In this document: positions 58,501 through 62,719 of the stretch, one piece after another
How positions within the stretch are numbered: position 1 is the first letter of the stretch
How the letters are laid out: each line of letters begins with the position of its first letter
Source of the DNA: CAUPWF01 sp964367905
GTDB lineage: Bacteria > Bacillota > Clostridia > Lachnospirales > Lachnospiraceae
NCBI GenBank assembly: GCA_964367905.1
Contig: CAYIZP010000004.1
Coordinates: 38,720-102,719, forward strand
DNA length: 64,000 bases
Reading direction: 5' to 3'
Notes under the pieces: model-generated
Databases searched by the model: none
What the model saw: only the letters and a program-made list of their open reading frames with translations
What the model was told of the DNA's origin: nothing
Position numbers and translations under genes: made by a program

Positions 58501-59586
58501 ATCACCTAGCAATGTAATATCATTTACCAGAAGTGACAGTTGCTGAATTTCTTGTTCTTTTCCATCGTCAAGATTTGTGAATGTCAAGATTCTATGAGTT
58601 TCGTTTTGGCTAATTTCAATTTTTAAATTTTGATAAGGTAAATTTACTTCTACTACAGTCTTATCACTGATTTCACTTTTATTTTCTATTAAGTTTACAA
58701 ATGCAAACTCTTCCGCACCAATTACTCCTAGATCCTCTAGAGGTACTTCGGTAACTATTTCTGAATACACTTTGTCCGCCAACCCATTTAAGGTAATCTT
58801 ATATTTCGACGAGTCTTCTAGCAGAGTAATCTCCTGATTGACATCAAAAGAGACTGTTCCATCTATGATTTTAAGATTAGAAACAGCTATATTTTCAATT
58901 GTGACCATATTAGTTATATGTAATTCTTCTACCATCAATAATGTATTAGCCTTTATTGTAACTGGTTTTTCAATCTCCGATAAGTCCAGAGCTTCTGTTA
59001 TTGATTCATTTATAAAAATAATAATATCACTTCCAACAATTTCATTAATCACTGCACTGTCTATTTCATCAAGATTCTCTTCTACCAGATTTTCAGTAGT
59101 ATCGCTATACTGAATGGAATAAGGTGTATTCTGGCTCAAAGACATCAATTGTAACATCTCTGATTCTTGTTGTAACTGTCCTCTTTCGATAGTCAGTTGT
59201 TCTGAATTAATTGGATCCTTTGTTGTATCTATAATTGAATTTTTGTCATTTTCTTTTATTTCTAGGGTAGATTCTTCGGTATCTGACTCTTCTGGTTTTG
59301 AATCTTCTTTCGGTTTTGAATCTTCTTCTGGTTTTGAACCTTCTTCTGGTTTTGAACCTTCTTCTGGTTTTGAACCTTCTTCGGCTATTCCAACCCCTTC
59401 TTCCATAGCCTCTTCTTCAATAATCGGTGCCTCTGCTTGCACTTCTTTTATCTCTACATCTTCCACAACCACTTCATCAATTGGAGGTATATCTATCTGC
59501 CCTGATTCTGATGCGAACACAGAATTTGACCCATGCACAAAAAATAGTATTACAATAAAAAATATTGTAAAAATTTTCTTTTTCAT
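40525..59586 (-). CDS. Giant secreted beta-repeat surface protein, LktA-like filamentous adhesin (6353 residues)
   Basis: One open frame of 6354 codons starts at an ATG behind AGGAGG. A signal peptide (MKKKIFTIFFIVILFFVHG, cut likely after Ala25) is followed by an acidic linker with five SKPEEG-type repeats (residues 69-99). A beta-rich head with an RTX-like GGEGTDALTLG is near 385. From about 430 to 3940 come degenerate Gly/Ala/Ser/Val beta repeats of the kind seen in leukotoxin LktA-like filamentous adhesins. A hydrophobic helical block lies at about 3940-4005. A different beta-rung region (4005-5950) and a Gly/Asp-rich module near 6050-6170 follow. The end (about 6323-6353) is a membrane span plus KKRNKLKL. 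No LPXTG motif is present. I infer a cell-surface filament or adhesin; no enzymatic domain was recognised. Confidence 0.85.
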   Translation of the reverse strand: MKKKIFTIFFIVILFFVHGSNSVFASESGQIDIPPIDEVVVEDVEIKEVQAEAPIIEEEAMEEGVGIAEEGSKPEEGSKPEEGSKPEEDSKPKEDSKPEESDTEESTLEIKENDKNSIIDTTKDPINSEQLTIERGQLQQESEMLQLMSLSQNTPYSIQYSDTTENLVEENLDEIDSAVINEIVGSDIIIFINESITEALDLSEIEKPVTIKANTLLMVEELHITNMVTIENIAVSNLKIIDGTVSFDVNQEITLLEDSSKYKITLNGLADKVYSEIVTEVPLEDLGVIGAEEFAFVNLIENKSEISDKTVVEVNLPYQNLKIEISQNETHRILTFTNLDDGKEQEIQQLSLLVNDITLLGDLQDNTIFFGNEGGFSGIIRIQGGEGTDALTLGAINNENLEMYLDVDSIQTEGTETATNKITVKNLYVEGETKSFISEYVDYEIDNDFKIILSESIVSERITDLEATIGDAELLTHELKIELKSGDINVGNNFDAIASFEVSASGDSGSFYAGVYDSFVSILIDQINLWAQGAINIKVGNKTKAEIKAGNGASQFGYIQLVTQMDSVIQIMNSGGYVIEGQSIQIQNENSYQVNLQSDPNQFHGEEDATSGYFIVVGIADQDAKIVVESQLTATEGIEITSDVTHDNVLVAKSGNGEVSSVAEINQMNTIFDTIQELIGLEDNTTIDTIQKIWTAVMKLNAVVDDFTTSFTDFFGMKDGQKASSIVFNFSNITNQIEVNRSQIKSEKVDIHANRKEVLSITVDGSALDGSGRGAAGSSSSYAINIMNINQFAKFKGNAEVTDFTLESISEPTSYEINVKGGYEQEKNGTGSTVLGTVVNISNQAAIEDQSILNLTGNLIVSAIGDYKFEMVDNAAGNEEEATFGSATGFALISNQVEAIIAKEVTMSRTYQSLAVQADSDVMVQLDVIAGGNGGNASAPGMVVNVLINRVRALVENQSHTVSGSFIVEGLSDTAVLSTVTSKLLEGVAGKGSSFAINAQFSDVDTRVDSDVNCGTLNIKSRNTVRSEFIVVASPDGEIEELLTDEESESFEIPDPADMVTNVKASISESFNSVVGSIADFNLGTMVLDLFSGTVETTEGTVNKTSSMGINFINAYNDNVMNGDIIATGDVNILSEVALNILGFAYSNTELPSELGSNSPTKAGAAGVSSAVIFFNSATSLDGQVISARNVTVQTGMVEIGKQALIEEEIDGIIKTTIGFVENAINSLVLMSTSGAAGGGKTNSGSINVIYLDQSYVTSVSNGIEATGDLSVETIIEENIQTKAFSSASHDLGITFSWKGTTKGTGMSIGVNVLNTEVISAIYGLPDKQISIKAKALNINSIYKTDLTAFAEAGGVGQSTGANNVLDAAVAVNYITPRVAAYAAAHKIETTDGNLTIHAEYTGETDTKVEGQASGGVSTKGGAVSYLYLESNISAYLNSETVVNGDATIQALNNLFHDIYTEATAEGSILGDYQAAFNISAWTNIKDLATGKGSNASLSGLANKITKSNNGTTLSAILLEKAGVQSPETGDQSGKTNNKSSQTSLSAALALLELMNKTQAYSMGTLTANNVEILADTDSNYHIEVHGASVANGTAVTMVVGVLLSANETAAYSNSITASGNVLIQAEYTQNANAPYLNGLSIEAYGTAKNGFISLGADSGKTYAGTGVYLESQDKTSAYIEEAATVSAKQIDVIANEKSKYAIRSVAYSKSGQEKSAGVGLAFAMLNIENELLAGIENGVTITASQLNVKTNKPNIQEDQGDFEWLLGWEDFDFYDEDNHAIKTDVVDNIIDKVIDMLDWFTMHNFYIDAFGGASQGDGNFSGAGSSAVILFNDKNTSYIGEGSSINVTGDVILESLQDQSIHMLSGAYSSSGKAAIGLNAMVLLNSSETYAYIGKGSAVEVDGNVIITAKDDKNTLLVSAVGALSSSSATDSTPSGEAGGTTGDITGGATGGTSSGSGKTISVAGSANVITMENVVYAGIGRDYDDTYSSKTDTIVTVGGKVQLSATTVNEIINAMLGAVKGSVGVGASVSYIDVTTVTQASVEENTSLIAEGNISIIADTKEDIKSFLLAAQYAESFSFAGNVAYKNILSETIASIATGSTVTSDNLEVQAKSNTIMWGLLGNVNLSEETSAGGSSDVNTYEKIVRASIDAKSVKANNLVVKASDTNFIFSVVAGLGVGGDFTIMGSIPVILIANDVTARAVATEKIEVDNKIEITIDQLDDITVYAGNINAGKIAIGATVITITNSGNSIILLQAPTVSATSVVLDNEKKVSMLVVAVSGGASSKVTVVGVVVTILNDAVVSTTIGADSKLTVGSGGVKTQAIGVFDYTMYIGSLSAGGTAGVGAGVLTLITESKVEARVDLGVEVDTDGSIFTKASTGNSVDAYILGIAAAGSGAVNGAVATILFEDQTLVDVKGDYTSQAAIIFVLDNDQNITVHLGNGTAAGNIAVSPSALTVIQSSVTKATLTESAMIARGITSYTEEPYLGYTGFHLLNEVESNYDFIVLALAGSGSVSVTANVLVLLLEQEIAAIYDETDIDAMGVNSKIDNIVSLEAKVGAVAIAGAGAIVPGVLYVNSKSGVYQTYTNGSIIATEEIEITTNHQTTYTGHIIGIALSGTASVNAIANVFVITDIVKTEVKQAVSGAEVTVITTNFMKNDVMTAVLSVSGTAAIGAVASVLKMESVVETYIGNIITTGSETDQGNVTVQAIGTEEITLYAAGVAVSGGVSVAGSGTILIFDNTVHADIVGTDGFQAKNVILEARDGFTVQTLAGSVSGGYIGVGAAVAVLLVNNDIHANFQQSGKGTISDTLDVISTSNRAIDAVVVSGVAGNVAISGSVLVLQIGGDLEQGAKELLTINGSNQLSAIEDQLDKLKETQIDGSAETDETNEKINNMTHTFYSTASSDKQDNNQATISGGDIVAGTVNVNVTDTVVLNVKNGNISGGVVSGGGAVSIITFNNSVTSKIEDSTISADEVKVTSNAINHSYNVVSVAGTAALISVSGMKNILTVSNQVIAAIKDSTVENAEIYVKSQYLPKEENLTTLFVGKADLGAITVGATTLKYHFDTIVESWYTGVLTDAKAVRVETKVVNTTDLKAYAANAGAISGTGLDFDIILSNISNSILEATGTTKSIMLLNDLQQHVNVAVNRSSGALLEIGVIDIDYSNESKMTSNVSGLTGLTVEDEGDVTMTSNYNTNSSYQDLGGVSIVTDLKADALASGVGLTVNVVENYSVIHSLGGTITARNVKADIFSRIDVAVENNSAGYGAASIAKTSTDIKVSAQINNSIDSAATISCDDLDVMNLTISKIRAVQKGENTGAGLSITVNEITIEQTVNSAVYVGDAALIQAEGSVRMNNYFNVDPNSNLAAIPNTGIQVENNASSGGAVSGSGTNTSVNQSTGIRTYVSKNGKIYAGDSIELESYGNFYTHFSHASDNYGVVPIGINEIHVVNEAVAETSVRNSARLEASAVALLTYGTANTVVATKQNSGGVVSGSANTIVVDESLSVQTIVEPEVNIITTGDVTMLAMLTANYQLHVEGGNYGGVSVVAANVTFESLNNVNVKISERTSIDSKGVVYIQALGVIDTCDIAVQASSGNLIGAHSTKLDYNNTMNVETRVSGTETAINGNQVVILANKRVDTVQITSNATHNGLVVAGKTIFVVTFNGELAHFIDAGVNINAMNDSDEYNSITILATISIEWIYVNNYAGVALPALSGIAINETIATLNVVVAPKVVIGNGVNMSTDGSIDIQSVVNKVVLDSRARVPDTVSAVAKNTVKAIINLTLGATLDLGENSDYIAKKDINLLTFIQGINLYADSWVKVYAAGSYSDAHSIIKLGVVDVSISGKSVKLLAAGTLNIQTYVSDDFIVHAKTYATIEGGLTGIVYATSHININIQNQILLTGSSELIGKDIYIYADTIQQDETKNFNRDATSYSASVVRYVTRAVEKVIQVVETITEKIASWLPWPFSSIIKWIVKTVVKFVTVVVDVIEKYVLGSDEQAFVTGEFLSSSTVNLGSASIKYGTTVGINIVIDESGNVSGVDSQYVDKEGESITITEFGRLTGGTCRIFSQKGQVQGNFSVIRNIGVSQLSITNNSSYDLYLGDLSLSAGDESIENAEYVIAGYTDSDGNLPYTVTEKSEYTSTEELQLNISGSKEGDIYFTGRIYLPSSTININIKGNIYTIDDAAIFAHELDLIANDVGTTNQAFVVYFVNNNSEKAELQVEANQVNLHAQLYMQDAELTESSIVTDVLGLTIGKLIVKMAIQLEIPKAIVSSGEGEIEQEISYEQIVVTKTKLDAEGNIIYVNQEIVGEDEEVTTIVVPYTYQVIEWREVITTTVKDGITTTALGNVEFDQGINGKTVYIESYIEEILWAANEANYDIKTDEFIMENYSKSEQDIESLQDRLRLVSYEDDSEIRVKIRGYRDVYLESEYSVMFLNISVGDLYTSATDITVVNGEDDSVAAFYLDAIGKVSITSDEVHGEVNSNTLWVQSGKIGTDQESLRLSVNGSINLIAVHDIYLESEKVLWVNNITADGEIHVEGTSIIGVAESDLHLQASRIEFELSDFFGSIDQVIHTNIGELSILATNSINVSNVAGKEVTVQRMITDGGIYFVAGAIKMAESSDAVLRAASLIVDSSGEIELVTDVPDIKQIKANKLILSNKNSENTTLDSVEIIGEANITLQGDVRMKGMDSLITAGSLLLDTEGSTISIKTDVESMQLKGQEIVLVSEHDSWVAMEVYTDELTLTANNQVTLRSEKILPLNIHTIWLNKGELQLMAKGAVVIATNAINSLIQADSISVQVEGDFGTETAPLILNVSKIVSLEAGNIYFRNIQSTTLHKVWADESVKITIIGDLRMLSNQSLLKAQTLEAVVSGSVNLLTDVSQLNLEAEEVWISNDEASELWIQKLLADEMITLTGGNIRADSIISDQLQIIKAKEITLSTDIHTLEIQAASGAEIINNQDMVITTALLSEGFSIQAKQITYNIIEADQILWRSDTSIEAMNEEALIVAESMDVLAREDVLLRTKIAEIIFATDGMISLINTGDLSVRNSVASQVTMDINGKIEMATSDSIITSDGLEVNCTEDISMVVHTSEMNIFTEKNLEIWNQNINQTLIHQIQVSGSAVLMFAGDVGNADKSSLIRTKELDLEAKRIAINTEVEKIKLSGVSIIVNSVRSDEVIIQEIMAEESVVGTFAGSISTEDSEKIAICAQELILDTVGSIGADDAVILIDVQEVTVDTDADVYLKSDSDKVITVHSVIANNGVVYLDFVEAITKYIEAKNLALVVRQDFIIGDLNIYEKIIFKVDGNVTAYEGRDESEASIRALYLEGEIKGNFGTSEKPIDLEVDAINSLNAESIFLTSRKSIVVDRMQATNQIEFEVHGDIKYLDSDSLITAASIDGSAMGDIDIRVNISSLSLHGLDFIAVENLAETQLNIQELHAIKNITISGGNIKVDSVSGQQLYIKNAFDVQVTTKVNELNIDNVVNVWVDSQTNQEVLLTKVQVEGLFEVDAEAIVFDVIQAGEILWNSDTIILGSSKNSLITAEKLEAHATESIALNTDVDQINAQTKHLVISSVNSDALTLNTIVEELDVVAQNGMILNSNLQDKLFVRNIVVENGDLELNTADDLLIGKLEVGHRIILNIQGGVELNLDEDSSLIQSEILSAKIEKDFGSENQHIQLNVNQIEDFAATNIHIENQKSLMVGDIEAIDVINMFILGDLQSRSADQVVSGRILGIEAEGNVEINTGVSEISVHAGEQIDVINRGDLFIVSMIAAEMIQVSGGNLIAEQIETSLLQIESANEIDISSNIQQLRIDRATSAIIRNVVQRALYVELVQLSNGLEIISGELSYGEVTANVIELNITGRLQSNGGNSLISGQVLRVSATGNLDINSNISQAQLQTSGIVRMDNRRSILLDMIAANTLSITNVGDLEGHIDVSEFEFSIEGDLNISFTKSQINGSATGNITIAADELVIDEGANIQGVNIDMNVQDVLSVLGKITAQKTDITLARSNTISLYDTGGNVELRARDSATESDIILDGFAENLNYEGGKGIDKLNLEVKEVQDASINLSGGGSSDTLIFSIINTGGNVTFGISEIEEIELATSATADAYTFDAKGLDVSNASANVKMDINGAEYMEIRDGGGSNQVTFVDTFTTLKVELGDGNNQVTIGDVSKDEMVRATLVSAGDRILTTAGYLSKGNSYPLTISGNGSNVYTILNASARIVFEAITGFNQYYIHVFITPDYEIVQQAEIIIEGGSGQSIITIVKSHLLNRFEDTGDSILGEGININYGGNTIVEYDNSKVLEGSVKDILVYGILSIYRNYVVIASTVIFLLLLSIGIVLYRKKRNKLKL
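59291..59380. repeat. Five tandem 18-base repeats inside the giant gene
   Basis: Five in-frame copies of an 18-base unit (tctggttttgaaccttct on the plus strand) encode the SKPEEG-like linker. The three leftmost-residue copies are identical and the other two have one to three changes. Confidence 0.9.
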
Positions 59587-59627
59587 AGCACACCTCCTCT
59601 TTTATTTCAAATGATTGAACATATGAT

Positions 59628-61061
59628 TTATGTAACATAATATCTTGATAATATATCTTCCGCTTGCTTAATTAATTCTTCATTATCACTAATCTCTACA
59701 ACCTTTAGAAAACACTGTGTTGACTCCTTGAACTTGGACATATTCATATAGGCAATTCCCTGATTATAGATTGCATAATCTTGATTGACCTTCATCTCAT
59801 ATGCCTTGCCAAAATCTGCAATTGCAGGCTCATAATTCTCACTTTTCAGATATATTAGCCCACGATTATAATAGCATTTACCTACCTCTTCACTCTTATC
59901 AATACTAATGCCGTAGCTAGTTATCGCCTTATCTAATTCTCCATTTAAGTTATAACAATTTGCTAAATAATAGTCTAACCCCTCTTCCTCTACAGACTCC
60001 ATATACTTCAAAATATAGGTAATTGCACTTTGATAATCCTTTTGATTAAATGATTCATATGATGATTCTTTGTTGCGCATAATTTCTGCAATCTGTTGGT
60101 CTGAAATCTGTTGCTCTTCAATCTGCTGTTCTTGGTTCTGTATCTCATTCATTGAAGCCTGTATTTCTTGATTCAACTGTTCGCTAATCTCAATGTTTTC
60201 CTCACAGAGTATGATTATTTCTCTGATTTCTTCGTCTTCACCATATTCCATTACCTTCTCTAAGTATATCAATGCTTCTGGAAATAATTGTAAATTATAA
60301 TATGCATATCCCAATTGTTTGTACACAAGGATATCTTTTTCACCCACCTCTTCTAATAGCTGAATAGATTTTTCATACTCCGCTGACATAAAGTATGCAT
60401 TTCCAACTAAGATATATGCCTCATCACTTCTCGCTTCGCTTAAGTAGTCATCCCCATAGTTAATAACAGTCTGGTACGCACCTTCATTAGTCGCAATCTG
60501 CATAACTGTCAATAAGTTATCCAAGCTACTATCCAGTTCATATATTTTCTCAGCATATAGCAATGACTGTTCTAAATCTCCCAGATCTTGATATAATTGT
60601 CCAAGCATACTATACACTTCTATATTGTCTGTAGTTCTCACTGCTACATATTCCAAATCAAAAACAGCTAATTCAGTTTCCCCTAATTCTACATAGGCTG
60701 CCGCCCTGCCCAAATAATAGTTTAGCTCATCTGAATCAAATTCCAATAATTTAGTTAATGTATCTGCTATCCCTATGTTATTGTGCATATCATTATGTAC
60801 GGATAATTGTAGCAGATATTGCTCCTCGGTTTCGTATATTGCGCTCGCTTGCTCTATATTCTCTAATGCTTTTGAATAATCCTGATTTTCATAATGCAAT
60901 AGTGCTAAATTGTAATAATCGTTTGCTCCAAGCTGTCTTGGAATCACCTCGCTTACATATTCAACAGGTGAAACCATTTGAAATGCACTCCATGGAAAAA
61001 TACTATTTACTAACACAATCACAATTAATACGATTACTAATATTCCACGCTTCTTAATCAT
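59628..61061 (-). CDS. Membrane-anchored TPR protein
   Basis: This protein of about 477 residues begins MIKKRGILVIVLIVIVLVN, a basic start and one membrane span. The rest is therefore probably outside the membrane. It is made of tetratricopeptide repeats, for example YYNLALLHYENQDYSKALEN, AYYNLQLFPEALIYLEK and CYYNRGLIYLKSENYEPAIA. A Gln/Glu-rich coiled-coil segment (NEIQNQEQQIEEQQISDQQ) breaks the array. The frame opens at 61139, but the ATG at 61061 has AGAGG seven bases upstream. It precedes the giant gene by 41 bases and is likely co-transcribed, suggesting a partner in export, assembly or anchoring. Confidence 0.82.
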   Translation of the reverse strand: MIKKRGILVIVLIVIVLVNSIFPWSAFQMVSPVEYVSEVIPRQLGANDYYNLALLHYENQDYSKALENIEQASAIYETEEQYLLQLSVHNDMHNNIGIADTLTKLLEFDSDELNYYLGRAAAYVELGETELAVFDLEYVAVRTTDNIEVYSMLGQLYQDLGDLEQSLLYAEKIYELDSSLDNLLTVMQIATNEGAYQTVINYGDDYLSEARSDEAYILVGNAYFMSAEYEKSIQLLEEVGEKDILVYKQLGYAYYNLQLFPEALIYLEKVMEYGEDEEIREIIILCEENIEISEQLNQEIQASMNEIQNQEQQIEEQQISDQQIAEIMRNKESSYESFNQKDYQSAITYILKYMESVEEEGLDYYLANCYNLNGELDKAITSYGISIDKSEEVGKCYYNRGLIYLKSENYEPAIADFGKAYEMKVNQDYAIYNQGIAYMNMSKFKESTQCFLKVVEISDNEELIKQAEDILSRYYVT

Positions 61062-61079
61062 ATCCATACCTCTCGTCCC

Positions 61080-61108
61080 ATCATAACATACTGATATAAT
61101 CGATACAA
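61080..61108 (-). promoter_or_regulatory. Promoter of the TPR / giant protein operon
   Basis: On the minus strand TTGTAT (61108-61103) and TATGAT (61085-61080) are 17 bases apart, about 19 bases before the TPR gene start. Confidence 0.6.
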
Positions 61109-61117
61109 TACTTCGAG

Positions 61118-61148
61118 CATAACAGGGAATATAAATCACATAAACGGA
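61118..61148 (-). promoter_or_regulatory. Candidate LytTR binding site (direct repeat)
   Basis: On the minus strand TCCGTTTAT (61148-61140) matches the published LytTR half-site pattern [TA][AC][CA]GTTN[AG][TG] in full. A weaker copy, CCTGTTATG (61126-61118), follows with a 13-base spacer. The pair ends 9 bases upstream of the -35 box, where an activator would sit. Confidence 0.45.
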
Positions 61149-61156
61149 ATTTTTTC

Positions 61157-61196
61157 TTGACTTTTTCTATCTTTTTTTATATTTTTAAACTATAGT
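61157..61196 (+). promoter_or_regulatory. Promoter region of the LytTR regulator
   Basis: TTGACT (61157-61162) is followed by TATTTT after 17 bases and by a second possible -10, TATAGT, at 61191-61196. The exact -10 is uncertain. Confidence 0.45.
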
Positions 61197-61217
61197 ATGT
61201 GGATTGGAGGAAATCGT

Positions 61218-61997
61218 ATGAATTTTCAGGAATATTCTAATGATGTTGTAATTGAGAAATCTAAAATTGCATTGAATCTATTTATGGAGAAAAAATTTGC
61301 ACTATTTATTGAAATGCTTGATAAAGATTTCGTGTGGATTGGAGACCATATTCCGATTTACTTACGTGGCATTCCAGCCTTTTTAGATAGTTTGCAATAT
61401 GAAATCAAAAATCCTCCAGTTGAAGTGGCTGGAGAAGAGTATAACATACTCTCTCATAATGGTCATTTTTGGATAGTTTATGGACGATTCGACGCCATTG
61501 CTGAATCTAATATTGTTCGATTACATGTAACTTGTGTATGGGAGCAGAAAAATGAGGATTTATTACTGAAATTAGTGAGCACCACCCATGAAAAAGAAAT
61601 GACAACTGATATCGGTCAGTCAAAAATATTTGATGAAGAAAACATAGAAATTTATTTATTAAACCATCAAGAAAATGAAAAAAAAATCACCCTAAAGGAT
61701 ATAAATGGGTCCACGCAATATATAAGTGTGGGTAATATTTCCTATATCAAATCTACTGGAAGATATTGCGAAATATCAACATCAACATCAACATCTATTA
61801 TAACCTCTAGAATCACTTTAAAAACATTTGCCCACTTTCCATTTTTCCAGATACACAAGAGCTACTTGGTAAACCCTAGCTATGTACGTCAAATCTGCAG
61901 GTACACTGCAACGTTACTAGATGGCCAAGAAATACCAATTGGAAAGATTTGGTATATGGACTTCAAAAACCACCTTGAAAGTATAGGAAAATTATAG
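61218..61997 (+). CDS. SnoaL/NTF2-like domain fused to LytTR DNA-binding regulator
   Basis: The N-terminal 125 residues have the layout of an NTF2/SnoaL-like fold (ALNLFMEKKFALFIEMLD, then GHFWIVYGRFDAI and LHVTCVWEQ). The C-terminal 100 residues form a LytTR DNA-binding domain: NISYIKSTGRYCEI, then FPFFQIHKSYLVNPSYVRQI and PIGKIWYMDFK. It is thus a one-component regulator with no phospho-acceptor domain. The frame opens at 61197, but the ATG at 61218 has GGAGG upstream. A run of ATCAAC repeats encodes STSTSTS in a hairpin of the DNA-binding domain. It is divergent from the TPR/giant operon and probably controls it. Confidence 0.82.
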   Translation: MNFQEYSNDVVIEKSKIALNLFMEKKFALFIEMLDKDFVWIGDHIPIYLRGIPAFLDSLQYEIKNPPVEVAGEEYNILSHNGHFWIVYGRFDAIAESNIVRLHVTCVWEQKNEDLLLKLVSTTHEKEMTTDIGQSKIFDEENIEIYLLNHQENEKKITLKDINGSTQYISVGNISYIKSTGRYCEISTSTSTSIITSRITLKTFAHFPFFQIHKSYLVNPSYVRQICRYTATLLDGQEIPIGKIWYMDFKNHLESIGKL

Positions 61998-62050
61998 ACA
62001 ACCTTCTTTATATTCGGACAGTTAGAAAAGCACTAAATCCAACTCTCTTA

Positions 62051-62058
62051 CATACAAT
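62051..62058 (+). promoter_or_regulatory. Sigma-E-like -10 element before sigK
   Basis: CATACAAT is an exact match to the sporulation sigma-E -10 consensus, 30 bases upstream of sigK. The matching -35 (ATA-rich) is not clear at the usual distance, so this rests on the -10 and on sigK being a known sigma-E target. Confidence 0.45.
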
Positions 62059-62087
62059 AAAATTAAATATGCTACGAGGTAAGTATT

Positions 62088-62705
62088 TTGAAATCTTTCC
62101 CCAAGCCGCTATCTCCGGAAGAGGAAAACTATTATATGCAAAAGTATACGGAGGGCGATCTTGAAGCAAAGCACATCTTGATAGAGCGAAATCTACGTCT
62201 TGTAGCACATGTCTTGAAGAAATATCAGCATCTCGACGATGACATGGAAGACTTAATCTCCATTGGTACTATCGGACTAATTAAAGCTGTTATTTCATTT
62301 AATCCAGGCAAAGGCAATCGCCTAGCTACCTATGCTGCAAAATGCATCGAAAATGAAATCCTCATGATGCTACGTACGAAAAAGAAAACATCCAAAGAAG
62401 TTTCCCTCTACGAACCTATCGGTACCGACCGTGAGGGTAACGAAATACAACTCTTTGATATCATTGAATCAGAAGAAGAGACTACCTATCAAAAATTAAT
62501 CTTGCAAGAGGATATTAAAGCACTCTATGAGAATCTCGAATCCATTTTGTCAGCGAGAGAACGCCTCGTCCTTAAGATGCGCTATGGCCTGCACAATGAA
62601 GAAGTGTATACACAGCGCGAAATCGCATCTCAGCTTGGAATCTCTAGATCTTACGTATCACGTATTGAAAAATCCGCAATAGAAAAGCTAAGGGATGTGC
62701 TATAA
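62088..62705 (+). CDS. sigK: Sporulation RNA polymerase sigma factor SigK
   Basis: This 205-residue sigma-70 family factor aligns with mature Bacillus SigK. LIERNLRLVAHVLKKY and DLISIGTIGLIKAV form region 2, GTDREGNEIQLFDII the linker, and TQREIASQLGISRSYVSRIE the region 4 helix-turn-helix. SigK directs late mother-cell transcription in sporulation. The start is TTG at 62088 with GAGG eight bases upstream; a stop at 62064 and no in-frame ATG rule out an earlier start. The protein therefore has no membrane-tethering pro-sequence, as in Clostridioides difficile. The gene is not interrupted by a skin-type element. Confidence 0.88.
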   Translation: MKSFPKPLSPEEENYYMQKYTEGDLEAKHILIERNLRLVAHVLKKYQHLDDDMEDLISIGTIGLIKAVISFNPGKGNRLATYAAKCIENEILMMLRTKKKTSKEVSLYEPIGTDREGNEIQLFDIIESEEETTYQKLILQEDIKALYENLESILSARERLVLKMRYGLHNEEVYTQREIASQLGISRSYVSRIEKSAIEKLRDVL

Positions 62706-62719
62706 CATCCCTTAGCTTT
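62684..62719. terminator. Bidirectional terminator between sigK and the U32 gene
   Basis: Arms aaagctaagggatgt and its complement (15 bases, perfect) enclose a 6-base loop. It overlaps the last codons of both converging genes, and AAA/TTT tracts at the tips serve both strands. Confidence 0.8.

Noticed and set aside
41000..59200. Many plus-strand frames of 60-150 codons opposite the giant gene
   Set aside because: They lack ribosome-binding sites and known motifs, and mirror the codon pattern of the giant gene.
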